Notes: a model not told the origin generated them from the letters alone. Shown: positions 36,705-44,919, counted from the first letter of the stretch. The stretch is DNA of 59,859 bases from DGNJ01 sp002388905 (GCA_036843405.1 DAITSJ010000023.1:1-59859), one strand, 5' to 3'. Numbers and translations: made by a program.

Positions 36705-37309
36705 TCCGCCCGGGATTCCCGGGACAGTTTCCGGCAATTCGTATCCGAAGCGTTACGCTTCTACCCAAATCCTCGGGGGTGTTTCCCTTCCCCACCCGAT
36801 TCTCCCGGGAAAGTTACCCACAATTTCTGTGGATAACTTTGTGAATTACTTTCGGACAAGGCCCTCTAATCCCCCTACTCTCCGGGCTTTCCTACAAATT
36901 GGCTAATTTTTAATCACTATTTAATATTCTTTTAAATCAAGGGGTTAGGATATCAAACATAAAAAATCAACGACTTACAACGAAAACCAATAATTATTGC
37001 AAACTTGAATTTCTAACTTTTTTCTGGTCTGGAAACACAGTGGAAAAGTTTTGGCGCAATATCATGCAGGAAGGCACTTATTTGGTGCCGGACAACCCGC
37101 AGGGATCATTTCATGCGAGGTTGGCAAGACCTGTACGGCGCCGTTGACCGGTGAGCGGATGGCACCGCCACGATAACCGGCAGGCGAACCAGCGGTGGGC
37201 GGTTTTCGGATCGAGGCGCAGGACGAACAACTCCCGGATCAGCGTCCCCAGGCCCGTGCGCACCTCCGCCCGGGCCAGCGTCGATTTTCACCACCCCGGC
37301 TGCCGACCG
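36705..37309. other. 605-bp gene-free region with AT-rich core
   Basis: No credible coding frame is present. It starts with a small palindrome (CCCGGGA-T-TCCCGGG, 36710-36724) after the lipoprotein gene. A 31-bp inverted repeat with DnaA-box-like arms lies at 36810-36840, followed by a conspicuous AT-rich tract at about 36870-37035. A GC-rich stretch then leads to the Rieske genes. The base composition contrasts sharply with the rest of the window. It could mark the edge of an acquired segment. Confidence 0.6.
36810..36848. repeat. Inverted repeat carrying DnaA-box-like sequences
   Basis: The arms AAAGTTACCCACA (36810-36822) and TGTGGATAACTTT (36828-36840) match at 12 of 13 positions around a 5-base loop. 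The right arm contains TGTGGATAA, a perfect DnaA box on the minus strand. The left arm has TTACCCACA (one mismatch), and TGTGAATTA (36840-36848) is a third, weaker match. The AT-rich tract follows directly. Confidence 0.55.
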
Positions 37310-38365
37310 TCAGCGCATTCGCCTGACCTTGAGTATCTCGGCGATTTTTGCACCATCGCCAATATCAGTATTGTAGGAATAATCACCCATCTGCTGCCTT
37401 TCGAGCAGTTCCTGATGGCGACGCCTGTAGACCAGGCCTGCCGTGTCGAAGCGGGTATTCATGTCCGGCCCAGGCGCCTCGAACAGGTACCTGGGGTTTT
37501 GCGGATTGAGCATGGCTTCGTCCTGGGCCGCCACCATGGGCCCGGTCTTGGGCCAGTTTTTGCGGTAGGTGATGTCCGGACACTGTTCGAGCCCGAAAAT
37601 GGCATCGGCCCGGGTAAGGAAAGGCGACTCAGGGGTGTTGTTCTGCATCAGGGGCATCGAGGGCGCTGACGTGTAGTGTGCATGCAGAAAACAGATGCCG
37701 CTGCGAATAAAAACATGGGTTACCGTGGTCACATCCTGGAACTTTTCCCGGACGCCCAGGACCTTTTTCTGATACTCGGACGTCGGTTTCTTCTTGATGG
37801 TCCGCACCATGGTCACTGTTTCCGACGTGGAATCGACAGTGATCCGGTCATCCTCGGACTCGAAGGTACCGGCAAAGTTGCCGTGAACGAAATCGATATG
37901 AGTCAGGTCCAGGACATTTTCCAGCACCAGTTCGTAGGTACAGTGAAAAAAATTGGTGACCCGGGCATAGGCGGGCATCGAACGCCGGGAGGGCAAAAAG
38001 GGGATATCCGGAATCAGGGCCGGATCGGCATTGTCCGGATTGCCATACCAGACCCAGGTGAACCCGTAACGATCGACCAGCGGATACTCGCCGGTACCGC
38101 CGGTGAACTCGCTCGCCTCTTTCCCGCGCCTTTTCAATTCTTCAGGGTGAAATTCGAAGGCCCGGAACCTGTCGCCCTCACGAACGATATAATACGGTTG
38201 CGAATGCACGTAGCGCCGCACCGGCGTGCTGCCGAGAACAGGTGTATGGGCGACCGGAAACCAGGCGTCGCGAAGAATATGCCTGCCCGGCTCCCACCTG
38301 ACCATGCGGCCACTCTTGCCCCTGACTTCGGACTGTACTTCCGCCGTTGAATCGACACGGGTCAT
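37310..38365 (-). CDS. Rieske-oxygenase-like catalytic subunit lacking the Rieske cluster
   Basis: The 351-aa protein aligns with the alpha subunit of ring-hydroxylating/demethylating oxygenases. It keeps the N-terminal flanks (WFPVAHTPV, YPLVDRYGFTWVWYG), but the stretch between them (about 52-93) holds no Cys and no CxH...CxxH ligands. The catalytic domain is intact: ENVLDLTHIDFVH gives iron ligands His156 and His161 and the bridging Asp153, and Asp282 (VAAQDEAML) is the likely third ligand. It therefore needs a separate Rieske donor. Its ATG overlaps the stop of the upstream Rieske-protein gene (ATGA), so the two are co-translated. The substrate is unknown. Confidence 0.85.
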   Translation of the reverse strand: MTRVDSTAEVQSEVRGKSGRMVRWEPGRHILRDAWFPVAHTPVLGSTPVRRYVHSQPYYIVREGDRFRAFEFHPEELKRRGKEASEFTGGTGEYPLVDRYGFTWVWYGNPDNADPALIPDIPFLPSRRSMPAYARVTNFFHCTYELVLENVLDLTHIDFVHGNFAGTFESEDDRITVDSTSETVTMVRTIKKKPTSEYQKKVLGVREKFQDVTTVTHVFIRSGICFLHAHYTSAPSMPLMQNNTPESPFLTRADAIFGLEQCPDITYRKNWPKTGPMVAAQDEAMLNPQNPRYLFEAPGPDMNTRFDTAGLVYRRRHQELLERQQMGDYSYNTDIGDGAKIAEILKVRRMR

Positions 38366-39342
38366 GACGCTTTCCCCTTCCTGGCAGAAGCCTGCTCAAT
38401 GCTGTAGACGTTGATATCACCCCGCCAGTAACCGGAAACATAAGGATGAACCTGAAGGAGGCGACGGGCGTCAACCTTATCGGAGACAGCCAGCTCAATG
38501 GATCTGCACTTGTCGGCAAGCTTTCCGTCCAGCGCCGGTTCACTCCGATACTGCCTGGCAACCCGCCAGTAGGCGGCGGTGACCGTCCCGGTTACCGGTA
38601 CCGAAGCAATAACCACGGAGAACAAAAGCCGGTTCCCTTCGTCCACCAGCTCCAGACAGGCAATACCCGTAAAACTATCCAGGCGAGTGCGAAAAACCAG
38701 GGGATAGTCCGCCGGAACCAGCTTTCGCTTTCCGCCTCGCCTGGACCAGGTCGCCGCCCTTTCGACGACAAACCAGCCATCCTCCCGGAAGGGTTCGCCC
38801 AGCAGGTGATCATCGATAATGGACATCCCCTTTTCGGCAAGCACCAGGGATGGCGCATCGAGAAGCGTATCCACAAACGCACGCCAGGGAAGCGTCAACA
38901 GGGCCTCACCCTCCGACCCTTGCTTTCCGGCCTTGAAGTCGAGTTTCGGCAGCAGGTTTTCGTCGGCTTCCTTGCCGGCATCCACCCAGAGGAAGGCCAG
39001 ACCCCATTTTTCCACCAGGGGATATTTCTCAACCCGGTAATCGCCGGGAACAGCTTCGTTCTTACCCAGGTTGGGTATGGCGACACACCGGCCGGAATCC
39101 CCCTCGAAGGTCCAGCCATGGTAGGGACACTGGATCTGGCCGGCGTCATTGATCTGGCCCATGGACAACGGGGCGCGCCGGTGGGCGCAGCGATCCTCCA
39201 GAGCCCGGGCAACCCCCTTGCGATCCCGGAACAGCACATATTCCCTGCCCCGACACTGGCGCGCCAGGGGTACACTCCCGCTGATCTCCGAGGAAAGTGC
39301 CACCGGATGCCATGACGAACCGAGTTTTTGCCTATCGATCAC
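38362..39342 (-). CDS. Rieske [2Fe-2S] protein with a degenerate oxygenase catalytic domain
   Basis: The 326-aa protein has an intact Rieske domain with Cys52-x-His54 and Cys72-xx-His75 (DRCAHRRAPLS, QCPYHGW). Its C-terminal part still resembles an oxygenase domain, but the iron motif reads VDTLLDAPSLVLAE. The two His ligands are replaced by Ser165 and Glu170, while the bridging Asp162 is kept. It should carry electrons but not activate O2. The start is a GTG with AGGA close upstream. It is the first gene of a two-gene operon with the cluster-less catalytic partner, facing a TetR regulator. Confidence 0.85.
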   Translation of the reverse strand: MIDRQKLGSSWHPVALSSEISGSVPLARQCRGREYVLFRDRKGVARALEDRCAHRRAPLSMGQINDAGQIQCPYHGWTFEGDSGRCVAIPNLGKNEAVPGDYRVEKYPLVEKWGLAFLWVDAGKEADENLLPKLDFKAGKQGSEGEALLTLPWRAFVDTLLDAPSLVLAEKGMSIIDDHLLGEPFREDGWFVVERAATWSRRGGKRKLVPADYPLVFRTRLDSFTGIACLELVDEGNRLLFSVVIASVPVTGTVTAAYWRVARQYRSEPALDGKLADKCRSIELAVSDKVDARRLLQVHPYVSGYWRGDINVYSIEQASARKGKAS

Positions 39343-39431
39343 TTATTCCTGCCTGCTCTTGTCCTTGATGCTCTTGATGACCTTGAAACCAGCGCCTGGC
39401 TGCCTCCCCCGGCCCGCCAGACAAACTTTAC

Positions 39432-39466
39432 TTATTAACTTATAAATAAGTTAATGCCGGCGTCAA
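39432..39466 (-). promoter_or_regulatory. Promoter of the Rieske operon
   Basis: On the minus strand TTGACG (39461-39466) and TATAAG (39439-39444) are separated by 16 bp, a good sigma-70 pair with a start site near 39432. A perfect 20-bp palindrome overlaps the -10 and part of the spacer, so a bound repressor would block polymerase. The leader before the GTG at 39342 is about 90 nt. Confidence 0.55.
39435..39454. promoter_or_regulatory. Perfect 20-bp palindrome, probable TetR operator
   Basis: TTAACTTATAAATAAGTTAA has 9-bp perfectly complementary arms around a 2-bp centre. It lies between the divergent tetR-family gene and the Rieske operon, the usual site for an autoregulating TetR repressor. 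An extra half-site-like ACTTAT lies at 39430-39435. The 5'-most ATG of the regulator ORF sits at the edge of this palindrome (39454) and is therefore not the real start. Confidence 0.7.
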
Positions 39467-39558
39467 GGAAAGTCAACAAGCCAGCAGGCCGGGAAATCCA
39501 AATTGATCTTTATGGTCAGCTTGATAGACTGCCCGCTCCATCCCAGCGGTGGACGCTC

Positions 39559-40392
39559 ATGTACGTTACCGCGCACGGCGCCAGCGTCATCCCGACCAGG
39601 AGCATCGACTTGGGGAAGATCCGGCCAGAAACCACAACCGCCCAAGCTCGGCCTCGGCGCCGCCGGCGCCCCGAGGAAGTCCGGGCACGGATCCTAGAGG
39701 CCGCCCTGAAATCCTTTGCCAACCGGGGTTACGAGGGCGCCACTGTCCAACAGATTGCTCAACGGGCAAAAGTCAGCGTTCCACTGATCATCTACCACTT
39801 CCAGTCCAAGGAAAATCTCTGGAAAGAAACGGTGCAGTCGGCGGTCAGGCGCTTCGACGACCGTATACGGGAACTGGGCGACGACGCGGCCCTGTCTGCA
39901 TCGGACAAGTTGCGGCAGATCATCGTTAGCATGGTCCGGGTGAGTTGCGAGTTTCCGGAATTTCATCAACTCATGTCCCTGGAAGGACACGAAATGACGG
40001 ACCGCCTGGAATGGTTACTGAAATACTTTGTCAAACGCCATTTCCGGGCTATGACTGCGATTATTTCGGCCGCCCAGGACGAAGGCTCGGTGAGGCAGGT
40101 ACCGCCGGAAAGGCTCTCTCATGCCATTGTGGGCATGGCCAATATCTTTACCCAGGCCGCCGAATTCCAAGCCATTACCGGTCGGAACCTGGCCAGCGAC
40201 GCGGAGGTCCGGAAAACCATAGACACCATTAACCAACTGGTGTTTATCGAACCGGCAACTGAACCGGGAAAGCCCCCTGCCCATGCTAATGGGTGCGCAG
40301 GGGCAGGGATTTCAGGCAAAGTTCGCCCGGAAAGCCGCCGTATTCCGGCTCGTAAAACGGATCCGCCAGTTGCAGGTCCGGAAAGCTTTTAA
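39559..40392 (+). CDS. TetR-family transcriptional regulator
   Basis: The protein has a TetR N-terminal helix-turn-helix (RARILEAALKSFANRGYEGATVQQIAQRAKVSVPLIIYHFQSKENLW), preceded by an Arg-rich stretch. The C-terminal ligand domain is of the common TetR_C type. I chose the ATG at 39559 (277 aa); an earlier ATG falls inside the operator palindrome. The last ~35 codons run antisense through the 3' end of the P450 gene. It probably represses the divergent Rieske operon and itself. Confidence 0.85.
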   Translation: MYVTAHGASVIPTRSIDLGKIRPETTTAQARPRRRRRPEEVRARILEAALKSFANRGYEGATVQQIAQRAKVSVPLIIYHFQSKENLWKETVQSAVRRFDDRIRELGDDAALSASDKLRQIIVSMVRVSCEFPEFHQLMSLEGHEMTDRLEWLLKYFVKRHFRAMTAIISAAQDEGSVRQVPPERLSHAIVGMANIFTQAAEFQAITGRNLASDAEVRKTIDTINQLVFIEPATEPGKPPAHANGCAGAGISGKVRPESRRIPARKTDPPVAGPESF

Positions 40393-41542
40393 TCATGGCC
40401 AGGAGCGCCCTTTTCATAATCAGCCGGGCCAGGCGGTTGCCAATACAGAAATGGGGCCCGCCGCCGAAGGTCAGGATATTCCGGGGATTTCGGGTAATGT
40501 CGAAACGCAGGGGGTCGTCGTATTCCTCGGGGTCATAGGAGGCCGCCTGCATCGCGGCGATTACCGGGATATTGCCGGGCACCGGCGTGCCGCCGAGCAC
40601 GGTGTCCCCGACCGCAAAACGGGTAAAGACATGGATTCCCGGCCCGTGAAAGCGAAGACACTCCTCAATCGCGGCGTCCACCCGCTCCGGTTCCCGCTTT
40701 AGCAGTTGCCATTGGTCCCTGTGCCGCAAAAGCGTCAGGAGGGCGGCGCCCAGACTAGCGGCGGTGGAACCCAGGCCGGCGGCACAAATGGCATTGATCT
40801 GCCCGAAAAGCTCCTCGTCCGTCAGCCGGCTGCCCTCATCCCTTGCCGTGACCAATCGGCTGATCATGTCGTCGCCGGGTTCGGCACGGCGCTGATCGAC
40901 GATTTCCATAATCACCCGGCGCACTTCCATGACGCTGTTGAGAAAGTCTTCCGGCAGGGGTTCGCCGGAACGGAACTGGGTGGCCAGGGAAATGTTGTCG
41001 TGCATCCGGGCAAAAACGTTCTGTTGCTCGGGTGTCAGGTGGAAGGAGGCATCCAGCAATACCCGGACGATGATATCGCGGCTGAAATCCGCCATGGCGT
41101 CGAAGCCGGGGCCACTCGCCTCGATCCTGTCCAGCTTCTCCCGAATGATTGCATCGATTGCGCCTTCCAGTTGGTGGACAGCGGCCGGAGAAAAAGCCGG
41201 CGCCATCAAACGGCGTATCCGGTCATGGCGCTCACCGTCCATCTGCAGAACATTTTCCAGCCCGCCGAAAATATCGAACACCTTGTAGGCATCATAGGGA
41301 GGTGCCTCTACCGTAAAGCGCCGGGGGTCGTTATAGACCTCACGAACATCCCGGGCACGCGCGCAGACCAGCACTGGCAGACCACTTTTATAGGCGTAAA
41401 AGGGCTGGCGGGTGGCCCAGTCGGCCATGACCCCTTTAAGGGCGTTTTGCCTGAGGGATTCGCTGCACAATTCCACGTCGACAAAGTGGCGGGAATCCAG
41501 ATCGCCGAGCTCGACCGGCCCGGCGTCTTGGGGAGTGGCCAT
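40286..41542 (-). CDS. Cytochrome P450
   Basis: The 418-aa class I bacterial P450 has the haem loop FGGGPHFCIG with thiolate ligand Cys366, the K-helix Glu294-xx-Arg297 and the C-helix GERHDRIRR. The I-helix motif reads AGLGST (255-260) in place of AG-x-[D/E]-T-T, so the usual acidic residue is Gly258. No ferredoxin or reductase gene is nearby. It ends antisense to the TetR gene (107-bp overlap). Being next to the Rieske pair suggests a shared substrate pathway; the substrate is not predictable. Confidence 0.93.
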   Translation of the reverse strand: MATPQDAGPVELGDLDSRHFVDVELCSESLRQNALKGVMADWATRQPFYAYKSGLPVLVCARARDVREVYNDPRRFTVEAPPYDAYKVFDIFGGLENVLQMDGERHDRIRRLMAPAFSPAAVHQLEGAIDAIIREKLDRIEASGPGFDAMADFSRDIIVRVLLDASFHLTPEQQNVFARMHDNISLATQFRSGEPLPEDFLNSVMEVRRVIMEIVDQRRAEPGDDMISRLVTARDEGSRLTDEELFGQINAICAAGLGSTAASLGAALLTLLRHRDQWQLLKREPERVDAAIEECLRFHGPGIHVFTRFAVGDTVLGGTPVPGNIPVIAAMQAASYDPEEYDDPLRFDITRNPRNILTFGGGPHFCIGNRLARLIMKRALLAMIKSFPDLQLADPFYEPEYGGFPGELCLKSLPLRTH

Positions 41543-41580
41543 AATCCGGCTTCCTGTTTTGTTATCAAATTTTAAGCTGT

Positions 41581-41611
41581 TTATCTTGCCACCCTGGCAC
41601 CAAGTGTCAAA
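41581..41611 (-). promoter_or_regulatory. Possible promoter of the P450 gene
   Basis: A perfect -35 TTGACA (41606-41611, minus strand) and a -10-like GATAAA (41581-41586) are spaced by 19 bp, 39 bp upstream of the P450 ATG. The spacing is long, so the call is weak. No copy of the 20-bp TetR palindrome is present here. Confidence 0.35.
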
Positions 41612-41760
41612 TACAACGGTATCAGCCTAACCTTTGCCCTATGGCCTATCGCCAGCGATTCGGGCCGGAAACGGCCGGTGGAATCCATCGACAGGGCTCC
41701 TATACTTGCGGGTGAGTGCCCTTTCAGGCCAACCAGTTTGCATAAGAGGTTGTTTCGCGC

Positions 41761-42102
41761 ATGAAGTTTATATTCGAGGTCCGGATCAAACCGGGTTACA
41801 GCGCCGAGGAATATGCCGACAAGTGGGTTCGGGCCAGTGAACTGATACAGGAGAAAGCCGGCGCCCGGGGCACGAGACTGCACCGCAAGATCGGCGATCC
41901 CCATGTCCTTCTGGCCATTGCCAGTTGGGAATCCCGGGCGACCCGGGAGGCCGAGGACGACCGGGAACGCGCCGCCCGGATAAAGCGGATCCTCGAGGAA
42001 GACGCCGATAAATGCGAAATTACCGTCATCGGCGAGTTCGAGGAGCCCGAGTGGGTGGTGCTGCCACCGGATAACGGCATGGACCCCGCCGAGATTTACT
42101 GA
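41761..42102 (+). CDS. Dimeric alpha-beta barrel (ABM/EthD-like) protein
   Basis: The 113-aa protein begins MKFIFEVRIKPGYSAEEYADKWVRASELIQ and has alternating strands and helices, with DPHVLLAIASWES in the middle. This pattern is typical of ferredoxin-like dimeric alpha-beta barrels such as antibiotic-biosynthesis monooxygenases and EthD. AGAGG precedes the ATG. It is divergent from the P450 gene and upstream of an MFS transporter. Such proteins often accompany oxidative catabolic clusters, but the role here is inferred. Confidence 0.7.
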   Translation: MKFIFEVRIKPGYSAEEYADKWVRASELIQEKAGARGTRLHRKIGDPHVLLAIASWESRATREAEDDRERAARIKRILEEDADKCEITVIGEFEEPEWVVLPPDNGMDPAEIY

Positions 42103-42345
42103 CCCCGTGGCCCGGGCCGCATTGTCGGCGCCATTCAGCGCTTGGAGACGGCAACCGGCCCGGAGTAGAATTCCCCCACCAACCAACCCGATGCCCTGGC
42201 ACGGGGGAAATGTGGGCATAACAATAGCCGGGACTGTCGTTGTCATACCCCGGCAATATACCCCGTCCATTCCCCTCGGAAGCGGCAAGCCGGGCAGGCA
42301 AACACCTCAATGGACACCATACATAAATAGATACCGGGGAGAACC

Positions 42346-43629
42346 ATGACCGAGAACGACAACCAAAAAAAACCAACCATTTTCTACGGCTGGTGGCTGG
42401 TGGCCATCTGCCTGTTGATGCAGAGCATCGGTGTCGGCGCCTCTCTGTACTTGTACAGCGTGGTGGCCGGCGCCCTGGAACAGGCCTTCCCGAGCGGGCG
42501 TTTCCTGCTGATGATGGGCGCCACGGGCCTGCTGCTGACCATGGCCCTGATGTCGCCCAAGGTGGGCACCCTGCTCGACCGCTTTCCCGTCAGGCGAGTG
42601 GTCATCGCGGGCGCCCTGATCATGGGCCTGGGCTTTATCCTCATCGCCCTAAGCACCAATATCTGGCAGGTAATCTTTTGCTACGCGCTCTTTATCGGGG
42701 CCGGCATGGCCACCCTGAGCCCTCTCACCGCCTCCACGCTGCTGTCCCGGTGGTTCCTGCGCCACCGGGGCTCGGCGCTGGGTATCGCCGCCCTGGGCAC
42801 CCAGTTCGGGGGACTGATCTACCCGCCCATAATCGCCCACTTTATAGAGGTAGCCGACTGGCGTCTGGCCATCGGCGGTCTCGGCGTTTTTATTATCCTG
42901 GTCATGCCCGCCCTGGCCTATTTCACCATCATCGACAGGCCGGAAGACAGGGGAGTCCATCCCGACGGCGACAAGGAACCTTTGACCACCGGCAGCGGCG
43001 ATGCGCCGGAGCGCCCGAAAGTGACCCTGGCAAGCCTTTTCACCCAGCGTACCTTTATCCTGCTGGTGATCGCCATCGGCGGCGCCAGTGCCGTCAATAC
43101 CGCGGCTATCGCCAACCTGTCACTGTTCGCCACTGATCTGGGCGCCTCGGCGGAGCGCGGCGCCTATCTCGTTTCCCTGCTTTCCATGCTGGGCATGATT
43201 TCCAGCCCCCTGGCCGGTCGCTTCTGCGATGTCTGGAACATACGCCTGGTGGCCTCGGCCATGCTGTTGCTCAGTGCAGTCGCGGCACTGGTGTTTATCG
43301 GCGCGGCCAGTTATCCCATGCTGTTGCTGGCCGCTTTGCTGCAGGGCATTACCGGGGGCAGCCTCGTGCCGGTCTGGGCGTCGCTGGTGGGTCGCATCTA
43401 TGGCACGCTGATCTATGGCCAGGTCATGGGCGCCACCACCATGGTGGTCTTCGGTATGACCGCCCTGGCACCCCCTTTCGCCGGCTGGGTCCACGATCTT
43501 ACGGGCAGCTACCGGCTCTTGTTCCTGGTGATGTTCGCTGTTATGGCCATCGCCATCGCCAGCCTGTTGATGCTGCGCATTCCCGCCACCAGCGACGACC
43601 GGCTCAAGGCATCCGCCGTTAATGCCTGA
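42346..43629 (+). CDS. Major facilitator superfamily transporter
   Basis: The 427-aa protein has 12 predicted membrane helices in two halves, separated by a hydrophilic loop (about 205-230, DRPEDRGVHPDGDKEPLTTGSGDAPERPK). The DRPED motif before the loop and the overall form fit the OFA/monocarboxylate-porter-like branch. GGGGAG precedes the ATG. It may import or export the substrate of the neighbouring Rieske/P450 genes; this is inference from position. Confidence 0.87.
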   Translation: MTENDNQKKPTIFYGWWLVAICLLMQSIGVGASLYLYSVVAGALEQAFPSGRFLLMMGATGLLLTMALMSPKVGTLLDRFPVRRVVIAGALIMGLGFILIALSTNIWQVIFCYALFIGAGMATLSPLTASTLLSRWFLRHRGSALGIAALGTQFGGLIYPPIIAHFIEVADWRLAIGGLGVFIILVMPALAYFTIIDRPEDRGVHPDGDKEPLTTGSGDAPERPKVTLASLFTQRTFILLVIAIGGASAVNTAAIANLSLFATDLGASAERGAYLVSLLSMLGMISSPLAGRFCDVWNIRLVASAMLLLSAVAALVFIGAASYPMLLLAALLQGITGGSLVPVWASLVGRIYGTLIYGQVMGATTMVVFGMTALAPPFAGWVHDLTGSYRLLFLVMFAVMAIAIASLLMLRIPATSDDRLKASAVNA

Positions 43630-43657
43630 TTTAAAACGGGCCGTCCGGGTACGGCCC
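43630..43657 (-). terminator. Hairpin between convergent MFS and capA genes
   Basis: GGGCCGT (43638-43644) and ACGGCCC (43651-43657) form a 7-bp stem with a 6-base loop. On the minus strand it is followed by GTTTTAAA, so it could terminate capA transcription. It also lies 8 bp after the MFS stop and could act for both genes. Confidence 0.55.
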
Positions 43658-43672
43658 CAAATTCAGGACTCG

Positions 43673-44779
43673 CTAGCCGTTTCTTGTCCAGGACAGGGCC
43701 AGTGACCGGTCCTTCCGTGACACGGCGGTATTGAAACCACGGCCCTCCCGATCCAGGACAGCGGCCAGCCAGTCGGTATCGGCATCTTCTGCCCAATTCA
43801 GGCGGAAGCGGCGCATTTGCATGGGCACCATACGCAGGGCTGACAACGCCCCGTCATTGGAGATATCGACAAAATACATCAGGCCCAGGTCGCCCCGGAA
43901 GGTTTCGTGCCCGCCGATCCCTTCGTAGTCGTTGATAAAGTCACCGCAACCGTAGAACACGGGCTTGTCCCGGTACACCTCGATCGCCCGCGGGTGATGA
44001 GAGGAATGGCCGTGAATGATATCGACACCGGCATCGTCGATCAGTCGATGGGCAAAATCCGTCTGCTCGGCGGGAATGTCATAACCCCAGTTGTCGCCCC
44101 AGTGGATGGAGGCCACGACGATATCGCCCTGGCGCCTGTAGTCGCCGACCTGTTCCGCAACCCGCCTGGCGATGTCCGCAGACAAACCGGGGAGCCGGTG
44201 AATACCGGCACTACCGGCGGATGCGGCCCAACTGCCCGGCACACCGCTGGACCCGGTGGCCATTGAAAACACAAGGACCCTGTTTCCGTTGCCTGGATCA
44301 AGGATCGCAGGCTCGCTTGCCCTGTGCAGGTCCGGCCCGGCTCCGGCGTGAGCGATGCCGGCCCGAGCGAGTGCCGCCAGCGTATCCTCGAGACCGTCAT
44401 AGCCCCAGTCCAGCACATGGTTGTTGGCCAGCGCACAACAATTCAAGTTGGCAGCGGTCAGGCAGGGCGTATTGGCAGGACTCATCCGGTAGTGAATGCC
44501 CTTGTTCGGCCAGAAAGTATCGCTGCGGGTAATACTGGTTTCCAGGTTAATAAGCCGGACATCTGCCGCCCATTCAGCCAGGACGTCGAGGCTGTCTCCC
44601 CAGATATAACGGAAGTCCACCGGCGAAGGGATGGGACCGTTGGCCTTCTCGGCCAGGGCCACATAGCCGAGGGCGCTGGTCATATAGGGCTCGTGGAGCC
44701 GGGGGTCAACCGGATGGGGCAGCACCTGGTCGATGCCCCTCCCCGTCATCACGTCGCCACAGAGAAATAACCGGATCAT
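43673..44779 (-). CDS. CapA-family (poly-gamma-glutamate synthesis-type) metallophosphatase-like protein
   Basis: The 368-aa protein has the CapA signatures: an N-terminal FLCGDVMTGRGID, then NLETSITRSD, ALANNHVLDWGYDGLEDTL, SIHWGDNWG and HGHSSHHPRAIEVYRDKPVFYGCGDFIND. These carry the metallophosphoesterase-like metal ligands. No signal peptide is evident with the ATG at 44779. No capBC synthetase genes are near, so poly-glutamate synthesis itself is not implied. Confidence 0.88.
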   Translation of the reverse strand: MIRLFLCGDVMTGRGIDQVLPHPVDPRLHEPYMTSALGYVALAEKANGPIPSPVDFRYIWGDSLDVLAEWAADVRLINLETSITRSDTFWPNKGIHYRMSPANTPCLTAANLNCCALANNHVLDWGYDGLEDTLAALARAGIAHAGAGPDLHRASEPAILDPGNGNRVLVFSMATGSSGVPGSWAASAGSAGIHRLPGLSADIARRVAEQVGDYRRQGDIVVASIHWGDNWGYDIPAEQTDFAHRLIDDAGVDIIHGHSSHHPRAIEVYRDKPVFYGCGDFINDYEGIGGHETFRGDLGLMYFVDISNDGALSALRMVPMQMRRFRLNWAEDADTDWLAAVLDREGRGFNTAVSRKDRSLALSWTRNG

Positions 44780-44919
44780 CTTCAAACCCAGCGCCTGTCC
44801 GCACTGCTCCTTAATCGCATAGTCCCAGCATAGCCAAGAACGAACCGCAGTTGTCGGTTTCAAACGCGATTGTCTAGACTGAAACAAAGAAGTTGAACTT
44901 TACGACAAAGGAGCCGGCT

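Noticed and set aside
37106..37294. 62-codon minus-strand frame just downstream of the Rieske pair, considered as a missing ferredoxin
   Set aside because: It has one cysteine, no iron-sulfur motif and Pro/Arg/Gly-rich composition; no ribosome site is convincing.
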